From the NCBI GenBank assembly GCA_910588615.1, contig CAJUOI010000005.1:4912-68911 (forward strand): DNA of 64,000 nt, in the 5' to 3' direction. The notes beneath the pieces were generated by a model. The model did no database searches. It was given only the letters and a program-made list of their open reading frames with translations, and was not told the DNA's origin. Shown here in pieces: positions 57,643 to 64,000 of the stretch; the stretch's first letter is position 1; every line of letters starts with the position of its first letter. The stretch comes from an uncultured Christensenellaceae bacterium. Lineage in GTDB: Bacteria; Bacillota; Clostridia; Christensenellales; Borkfalkiaceae. The position numbers and the translations under genes are program-made.

Positions 57643-60600
57643 TTAATTTCCGTTTTCCGGCGCCCAAGTTACCGTTGCCGCGCTTCCCGCATTCCACTCT
57701 GCATTCCAGCCGCTCGGGATTGCGCTTTGAGGAATACTCATCACGATTTTCTGTTGCGCCGTCCAGCCGTTGAATACGTTCGCGCCCATCTTCGTAACCG
57801 TCGAAGGAACGGTAAACGACGTTAGAGAGGTACAGCCGTTAAACGCATTGGCGCATATTTCCGCAACCGTTTCGGGGTGTTCAATAATCAGCGTAGTCAG
57901 TTTGGAGCACCCCTCGAACAAACCGGGACGAAGCGTCGCCAAATTCGTAGACTTAATGGTTACTTTAACGAGCTCGGTGCAATCCTTAAAGGCATAATCA
58001 TGCAATCTGTACAATACATCGCCACCTTTGCTTACGGATGCGGGAATCACGATTTCCCTGATCTTCATCCCTGCAAACGCATATATAGAAATGGTGTTGG
58101 TATATTCGGGAAGCGTCAATTCCGTCATCTTATCGCAACCCGAGAATACGTAACTGCCAAAGCCAATCGGACGATAAGTTCTTTCTTGGGGGAAATTCAC
58201 CGCAATAAGCTTGACACACCCTTCGAACGCATAGCTTCCGACAGCCGGAATATCACTGGTCTTACCGCCACCGACACTAAGAGAGAGGTCCCCCATCCAT
58301 ACAGGGAAGGTAATCGTTTCAAGCGCAGTACAATCCTTGAACGCGCTTCCGCCGACCCCAAAAGGATTCCAAGATTCATTGATACCTATCGTTGTTTCTG
58401 TTCCAAACTTTACGTCGGAAAGATTGGAGCACCCCTCAAAACAGTTGTTCCCGATTGCGGCATAATAGGTATAAGACGAGGTTCCCGGACGAGCATACTG
58501 AATACTTCTTACGCGCGCAGGAATGGTAATACTTTCAAGCGCAACACAATCCTTAAATGCTCTCGCACGGATGTTGAGCACCTCCGAACCGACTTCGAAC
58601 GTGATATCGGACAACTGCGAGCATCCTTCAAACGCACTCTCGCCAATCGTCGTTACGTTGCGGGGAATGGTTATCGATTGCAACTTGGTACAATCCTTAA
58701 ACGCCTCCGCATCAATCGTATCGATTCTTTCGTGGAATACCACTTCGGTAAGTTCGCTACAGCCCATAAACCAGCCGCGCCCCACCGTGGAAAATCCTGC
58801 AGGAATTACGACTTTAGATATTTTCGCACCCGCAAACGCACCGTCGGCGATTTCCATCACCGTATCGGGAATTACCAACTCGCCCGACAAAGACGTAGAA
58901 GAAGCATAGATCGTCATTTTATCCGGACTGTAAACAATGCCGTCTTCGTAAAGCAAACTTATATTGGTAGGAGCGATTTCGATATTTTCCAGACTGACGC
59001 AACCGATGAAATTTCCTTCTCCGAGCTCGACGTTGTCGGGAATGATCAGGGTACGCAAATTCGTACAACCGTTAAGAGCATTCCTGCCGACCGTTTTCAA
59101 ATCGTCGTTCAGCACTAGTTCTTGCAACGAAGTACAGTCTCTGAATGCCGCCCCCCCTATCGTTTCGAGCGTACGGGGAAGAACGATCTCCTGCAGGCTC
59201 GCGCAGCCGTAGAATGCCGCCATGCCGATAGAGGAAACCTTACTGTTCGCGCCGAAGTTGACCGTCTTTAAATTAACCGCAGCCGCAACGACCGACAAAG
59301 GCGTTTCCGTATCGGACGATATATACAATCCGAACACCGAATTGCCTACCGTAGTCAGCTCGCCGTTATCCTCTACCGTAAACGTTTCCAACTTCATGTC
59401 CGCATTTTCATACGAAACTACCAATCCGGTCGCAGAATCATTGATACTGGTAAACGTTCTTCCCGTAGACGCAAATGCCCTGTCCCCAATCGAAGTTACG
59501 CTCTTGGGAATGGTAATGGATACCAATTCGAAACAACGGTTAAACGCAGATGCGGGAATTTCGGTAAGCTTGCTCTGCTCCCCGAAGGAAATCGAACCAA
59601 GCTTAGTACACGTATTGAATACGCTCTTACCCAACGTCGTAACCGAAGCAGGAATTTCAAGCGAAACCAACTCATCGCAGGTCTGCATTGCTCCGGCGAA
59701 AGCAGAGGCGCCAATCGAAGTCAGCTTATCCTTCGCCTTAAACGTTACGCTTTGCAGCTTTACGCAATTGTTAAACGCAAAGTCCCCAATCGAAGTAATT
59801 TGGGCAGGAATCGTAATCGACGACAACGCATAGCAATTCTGGAACATATTGTTCGGAATCGAAACAATATTCACATTCGTACCGAAACTGAACGACGCCA
59901 AGTTCTTACAATTCTGGAACGAATTCGCGCCGAATTGACTTACGCGATCGGGAACGGTAAATGCTTCAAGCGCCAGACAACCGTTGAATACGTTTGTTCC
60001 GAAGCTGAGCGGAGCAGCTGCTTTCGTCGTATCCGTCTCCGTTGCAAAACTTACGGTGGAAAGCGCCGTACAATCGTTAAACGCATAGTTTCCGACCGAA
60101 GTAACACTTGCGGGAATCGTAACGCCCGTTATTGCCGAGCCCGCAAAAGCGTAGTTCCCGATCGAAGTAACCGTATCGGGAATTACCGCCTCAGTAGAAG
60201 CGCCCGCAACGGGAATATATGCAATCACAACGTTATTTTTGATAACGTATCCGTCGGCAGACACCGTAATTTCCGTACCTGCAACAGTTACGCTTTTCAA
60301 ACGTGTAAGACCTGCGAACGCAGTTGCCGCAGAAACGCCCGCAAACGTGCTCGGAAGCGAAATCGACTCCAACGCACTGCACCCCGAGAACGTTTCGCCG
60401 AGCGTAGCTACGCCTTCGGGAAGGACCACACTCGTCAAACCCGAGCAATTTGCAAATACTCTTGCGCCAAACGTCGTAACCTTTTTCGTGCCGGATGCAA
60501 ACGTTACGCTTTGAAGCTTTTTTGCGCCGCTAAACAGGCTTGCGCCGACACTCGTAACCGTGTTGGGAATCGTCAGCGAAAGAGTTTCCCCCTCTTCCAA

Positions 60601-63600
60601 TTCCGTCTCGGTAAACGAATTCATGAAAGTCTGCGCACCGAACGTAGTAAAGTTACCGCCTTCCGCAAAATTGAACGTCTTAAGCTTCGGGCAATAAGCA
60701 AATGCGTACGTTCCGGTCGATTTTACTTTTTTAGAAAGCGTTACCTCCCTTAATTTCGGACAATATGCAAATACATAATTGCCTATCGTAACGTCTGCCG
60801 TGCCGCCCTCTTCAAACACGACCGAGGTAAGGTTATCGCATGCCCTAAACGCCGCACGTGAACTGGTTCCGTTTGTTATTGAAGTTACGTTCTTTGGAAT
60901 CGTAATGCTTTCAATTCCGCTGGACATAAAGGCGCCATCAGGTATCGTCGTGATTTTATTCTCATCGGCGAACACGATTTCTTTAATCGCCCTCGCGTTG
61001 CTGAACGCATTAGAAACAAGGCTCGATACGTTTGCGGGCATTTTAAAGACAACCGTTGCTTTTTCTACGGCAATGCTGCCGGAAGAAACATAACCCAACG
61101 ACTGGAACGCCGTGCCGATAGACGTAAGATTCGGACAGTCGTCTTCAAACGCGATGCTCGAAATATTCATGCATCCGCCGAACATCGTATTGCCCAACGT
61201 CTTCAAGCTCTTGGGGAACTCGATAGATTGAAGATTTGTACAATTGCTAAATGCTCTTGCCCCGATACTCGCCAAACGGCTGGGCACAAACACGGATTCT
61301 TCCGACGTTTCGCCGCCTTCGCCCGTCTGCGTGTTATCGCCTTCGGTCGTTTCGCCCTCTGCCTGCGTCGCGGGCACGTCGGCACCCGTTTCTCCCGTAT
61401 CGCCGCCTTCGGGGGGCGTTATCGGTTTTTTAGGCGCAATCCCTTCAAACGTTACCGTCCGTAAATTACTACATCCGACAAACACGCTAGTGCCCAAGGA
61501 TTTCGTCCGCGCGGGAAGTACAATACTTATGAGATTGGAATTTCGGAACACATAGTTTCCAATCGCCAAATCCGCAACGTTACCGTCTTTATCCGCTTGG
61601 GCTTCTGCAAACTCAACCTTCTCTAACGCGCTGCCGTCAAAAGCATACTGATTGATTGAAGTTACCGTTCCCGCTACCGTCAACGAACCGGTCGCAACGG
61701 GAGCAACAAACAAAAGCGTAGTTTTTGCCTTGTTGTAAACGGCGTTAGTATTTTCCCCGTCCTGAGTATAATTTTCATTCTCGGCGGACACGGTAATTAC
61801 AGAAAGCGGCGCGCCGGAGAATGAATTATACGAAACCGACTTCACTTTTTTGCCGATATAGAACGATTGGATACCCGTTCTGTTGAACGCGCTCGTACCT
61901 ATCGTTTCCAATACGTCTGCATTTTCAAAAATAACGGTTTCAAGCTGCGTACACGAACTAAACGCGCTGCTTCCGATTGACGTAACCTTTGCGGGAATAG
62001 TAATCGAACTAATTGCCGAAGATTGTAATGCCCCTGAATTAATCGTCGTTACATTCTTCGGAATGACAATCTCTTTAACATTTAGGCAGTTTGACAATAA
62101 CGACTGAGACAAAACGGTAAGCGATTCCGGCAATACAACCGTTTCAAGATTATCGCAATATCCGAAAATAGACCTGCCCCAATCCTCACCCGTTACGGTA
62201 TCGTCAACCTTGTTTCCGCCCGCAAACGTTACTTTAGTAATAGCCTTACAGTACCAGAAAGCACTCTCTCCGATTTCTTTTACGGTTGCAGGGAACGTAA
62301 GCTCGCAATTTAATGCACTGTCGCGTTGGAATGCATGCGAGCCGATGCTCTGTAACTTTCCGTTCGGGTCGAAAGTAATGGATTGCAAAGGATGATCGTC
62401 GCCCGTACTAACGCTTCCAGAAGAATTGAGATAGCTGTTCGAGAATGCTCTTGCCCCAATCTTCTTTACGGAAGCGGGCACCGCGAAGGTCTTAATGTTC
62501 GTAAACGAAAACGCATTATCACCAATGGATTCCAATTGGCTCGTACCGTCGAAGTGCACGGTTTCCAAAGTGGTACAGTAATAAAAAGCGTAGTTTCCGA
62601 TTTTCTTAACCGACGCAGGAATGGTAATTTCCGTCATCCTGTCGTGCCCTTCGAAAACGGAGTCTCCAATCTCCTCCACCGTAGGAGCAAACGTTACGTC
62701 CGTATATCTGGAGGAAGGATAGAACAGTAATACCGTCTTCGCTTTATTGTACAAAATACCGTCCTCGTCCGAAAGGTTCGGATTGTCGGCGTCTACCTTA
62801 ATACTACTAAGGAATCTGCACCCTGCAAAGATGTTGGAATTAAATTCCGTAACGCCGGCAGACAAATTCACCGTAGTTAGCATATTGCAGTCGGCAAAGA
62901 CCGATTCGCCGAACGAAACGTCCTGCCCGCCCGCTTTAAGACTTACCGTAGTTAAGTTGAAACATCTCCGGAACGCACTGTCGCCAACATTTTTCACGCT
63001 TGACGGAAGCGTTAAATTCCTTATCGTAGCACAAGCATAGAAAGCCTCTTTGCCGATATCCGCAACTCTGCTGCTTTCTTCAAACGTTAAAGTAAGCAGT
63101 TTGGCACAGTTATAAAATGCCTGCGCACCAATCGTCATATCTTCTACGGCATTACCTTGAAATATTACCGTCTTTAAACTGGTATTATTAAAGAATGCCT
63201 GTTTCCCGACCGAAGTTACGTACCCGGGGATATTTACCTGCGTCAAATAAACATTATCGTTAAACGCATTCTCGCCTATCGCCGTTATTCCCACTGGAAT
63301 CGTAAATCTGCCGCTCGTGCCCGCAGGCGCATAGATGAGCGTCGTGCCGTCCACCGTGCAAAGCATTCCGTCTACGGACGAATAATACAGATTACCCGAC
63401 TCTACGTTGATTGCCTTCAAGCCCGTACATCTGTCGAATACGTTCGTAGAAAATTCTGCCGAGCGAGCAGGAATCTCGATACTCGTTAAAGCAGAGCAAC
63501 CGGTAAACGCGCGGTCAACTATGGTTAAAACATTGGTTCCGCCTCTCGCAAACTCTACCGTCTTAAGTAGAGAACATCCGTTAAACGCATTCATTTCCAC

Positions 63601-64000
63601 GCTCGTAACGCTCGTGGGAATGGTTACCGAGGTGATTTTCGTGCCCGAAAACGCCTTCATGGGGATCGTCGTAACGCCGTCCGGAATGACGTAATCGCCC
63701 GTCATAGCCGCCGGAACGTACACGATTTCCGTCGCCGCCGTAACGTCGTTATAAGCAAAGATAACCCCCCCCTCGGACCAATACGTCCGTTGGGTATTAC
63801 CGTCTACTTTGTAAATATCCACCGTTTGCAGCGCGGTGCACTTGCTGAACGCCGTGTTCGTTTCGATAATCTTAACCGTATCGGGAATCGCGATATGGAT
63901 CAGACTCTTGCAGGACTCGAACGCATATCCCTCCACGACGGTTATAGGCTTGCCGTTGTACGTTTCGGGGATCGTTATGCTCGTCAACGAGCCGATATTC
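57643..64000 (-). CDS. Giant BspA-type leucine-rich-repeat protein, 5' end cut by window edge
   Basis: At least 2119 residues; the frame is open to the last base (NIGSLTSITIPETYNGKP), so the start and any signal peptide lie beyond the window. Almost the whole chain is BspA/LRR_5 repeats with the pattern VTSIGxxAFxxCxxLxxIxIPxxVTxI. They alternate with short loop modules of the kind GILYNKAKTVLLFYPSS and GMLCTVDGTTLIYAP that interrupt the solenoid every few repeats. A Thr/Glu/Gly/Pro-rich segment (about 61285-61430; TPPEGGDTGETGADVPATQ) forms a flexible hinge. The C-terminus (SIPQSAIPSGWNAEWNAGS..TWAPENGN) has no membrane anchor or sortase signal, so attachment must be at the missing N-terminus or by binding. 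The next gene downstream is the MoxR operon, with its own promoter. Confidence 0.93.
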   Translation of the reverse strand, partial: NIGSLTSITIPETYNGKPITVVEGYAFESCKSLIHIAIPDTVKIIETNTAFSKCTALQTVDIYKVDGNTQRTYWSEGGVIFAYNDVTAATEIVYVPAAMTGDYVIPDGVTTIPMKAFSGTKITSVTIPTSVTSVEMNAFNGCSLLKTVEFARGGTNVLTIVDRAFTGCSALTSIEIPARSAEFSTNVFDRCTGLKAINVESGNLYYSSVDGMLCTVDGTTLIYAPAGTSGRFTIPVGITAIGENAFNDNVYLTQVNIPGYVTSVGKQAFFNNTSLKTVIFQGNAVEDMTIGAQAFYNCAKLLTLTFEESSRVADIGKEAFYACATIRNLTLPSSVKNVGDSAFRRCFNLTTVSLKAGGQDVSFGESVFADCNMLTTVNLSAGVTEFNSNIFAGCRFLSSIKVDADNPNLSDEDGILYNKAKTVLLFYPSSRYTDVTFAPTVEEIGDSVFEGHDRMTEITIPASVKKIGNYAFYYCTTLETVHFDGTSQLESIGDNAFSFTNIKTFAVPASVKKIGARAFSNSYLNSSGSVSTGDDHPLQSITFDPNGKLQSIGSHAFQRDSALNCELTFPATVKEIGESAFWYCKAITKVTFAGGNKVDDTVTGEDWGRSIFGYCDNLETVVLPESLTVLSQSLLSNCLNVKEIVIPKNVTTINSGALQSSAISSITIPAKVTSIGSSAFSSCTQLETVIFENADVLETIGTSAFNRTGIQSFYIGKKVKSVSYNSFSGAPLSVITVSAENENYTQDGENTNAVYNKAKTTLLFVAPVATGSLTVAGTVTSINQYAFDGSALEKVEFAEAQADKDGNVADLAIGNYVFRNSNLISIVLPARTKSLGTSVFVGCSNLRTVTFEGIAPKKPITPPEGGDTGETGADVPATQAEGETTEGDNTQTGEGGETSEESVFVPSRLASIGARAFSNCTNLQSIEFPKSLKTLGNTMFGGCMNISSIAFEDDCPNLTSIGTAFQSLGYVSSGSIAVEKATVVFKMPANVSSLVSNAFSNARAIKEIVFADENKITTIPDGAFMSSGIESITIPKNVTSITNGTSSRAAFRACDNLTSVVFEEGGTADVTIGNYVFAYCPKLREVTLSKKVKSTGTYAFAYCPKLKTFNFAEGGNFTTFGAQTFMNSFTETELEEGETLSLTIPNTVTSVGASLFSGAKKLQSVTFASGTKKVTTFGARVFANCSGLTSVVLPEGVATLGETFSGCSALESISLPSTFAGVSAATAFAGLTRLKSVTVAGTEITVSADGYVIKNNVVIAYIPVAGASTEAVIPDTVTSIGNYAFAGSAITGVTIPASVTSVGNYAFNDCTALSTVSFATETDTTKAAAPLSFGTNVFNGCLALEAFTVPDRVSQFGANSFQNCKNLASFSFGTNVNIVSIPNNMFQNCYALSSITIPAQITSIGDFAFNNCVKLQSVTFKAKDKLTSIGASAFAGAMQTCDELVSLEIPASVTTLGKSVFNTCTKLGSISFGEQSKLTEIPASAFNRCFELVSITIPKSVTSIGDRAFASTGRTFTSINDSATGLVVSYENADMKLETFTVEDNGELTTVGNSVFGLYISSDTETPLSVVAAAVNLKTVNFGANSKVSSIGMAAFYGCASLQEIVLPRTLETIGGAAFRDCTSLQELVLNDDLKTVGRNALNGCTNLRTLIIPDNVELGEGNFIGCVSLENIEIAPTNISLLYEDGIVYSPDKMTIYASSTSLSGELVIPDTVMEIADGAFAGAKISKVVIPAGFSTVGRGWFMGCSELTEVVFHERIDTIDAEAFKDCTKLQSITIPRNVTTIGESAFEGCSQLSDITFEVGSEVLNIRARAFKDCVALESITIPARVRSIQYARPGTSSYTYYAAIGNNCFEGCSNLSDVKFGTETTIGINESWNPFGVGGSAFKDCTALETITFPVWMGDLSLSVGGGKTSDIPAVGSYAFEGCVKLIAVNFPQERTYRPIGFGSYVFSGCDKMTELTLPEYTNTISIYAFAGMKIREIVIPASVSKGGDVLYRLHDYAFKDCTELVKVTIKSTNLATLRPGLFEGCSKLTTLIIEHPETVAEICANAFNGCTSLTSFTVPSTVTKMGANVFNGWTAQQKIVMSIPQSAIPSGWNAEWNAGSAATVTWAPENGN

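Noticed and set aside
57643..64000. Regularly spaced short repeats that look CRISPR-like at first glance
   Set aside because: They are coding LRR repeats in one uninterrupted frame, with diverged DNA sequence and no constant repeat/spacer structure.

Overview
The window looks like a chromosomal piece of a Gram-positive, endospore-lineage member of the Clostridia, probably an uncultured gut-type organism. The evidence is the secA-prfB pair, a nadD-yqeK/rsfS neighbourhood, a full spoIVA gene, RecX, Hsp33, strong Shine-Dalgarno sites, TTGAAA/TATAAT-type promoters and a heavy investment in BspA-type leucine-rich-repeat and MBG/YDG-repeat surface proteins. Base composition is intermediate. The lineage is inferred from gene content only. 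Nearly all genes lie on the minus strand; the plus strand carries only asd-dapA-dapB and two small membrane-protein genes. No rRNA, tRNA, CRISPR array or insertion sequence was recognised, and no stretch longer than about 210 bases lacks a gene.

Layout. 1-13.4 kb: a truncated acidic single-pass membrane protein, translationally coupled to a 4312-residue MBG/YDG-repeat surface protein. 13.5-15.9 kb: a small coiled-coil protein and a response regulator carrying both HD-GYP and GGDEF domains (cyclic-di-GMP turnover). 16-21.2 kb: tsaD, prfB and secA. 21.4-27.7 kb: a catalytically degenerate DeoC-like protein, a small membrane protein, rsfS, a nadD-yqeK fusion, a second membrane protein, the NAD(P)H-hydrate repair enzyme, birA and recX. 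27.7-36.7 kb: a membrane-anchored metallo-beta-lactamase-fold protein, a 111-residue protein, a UDP-sugar pyrophosphorylase, a GH36 glycosidase and the L-arabinose genes araA, araD and an FGGY kinase. 36.8-43.7 kb: a tightly overlapping operon (YesL-like membrane protein, methyltransferase, Hsp33, TPR protein, helical-repeat protein) ending in spoIVA. 43.9-46.7 kb, plus strand: asd-dapA-dapB for diaminopimelate/lysine. 46.7-57.5 kb: an operon of a DUF4175-like membrane protein, a MoxR ATPase, a DUF58 protein, two membrane von Willebrand A proteins and a BspA-type LRR lipoprotein. 57.6-64 kb: a second, even larger LRR protein, cut by the right edge.

How the parts fit. The arabinose cluster has a strong promoter with a palindromic operator candidate and makes D-xylulose 5-phosphate, with a glycosidase and a nucleotide-sugar enzyme in the same run. 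The MoxR/DUF58/vWA cassette is a known kind of chaperone-like module for envelope or metal-dependent complexes. Its fusion into an operon with an LRR lipoprotein, next to a giant LRR gene and behind a promoter with duplicated CCGTACG boxes, is the best candidate in the window for an undescribed surface-assembly system. Names and boundaries follow motifs read by eye; no database search was possible.
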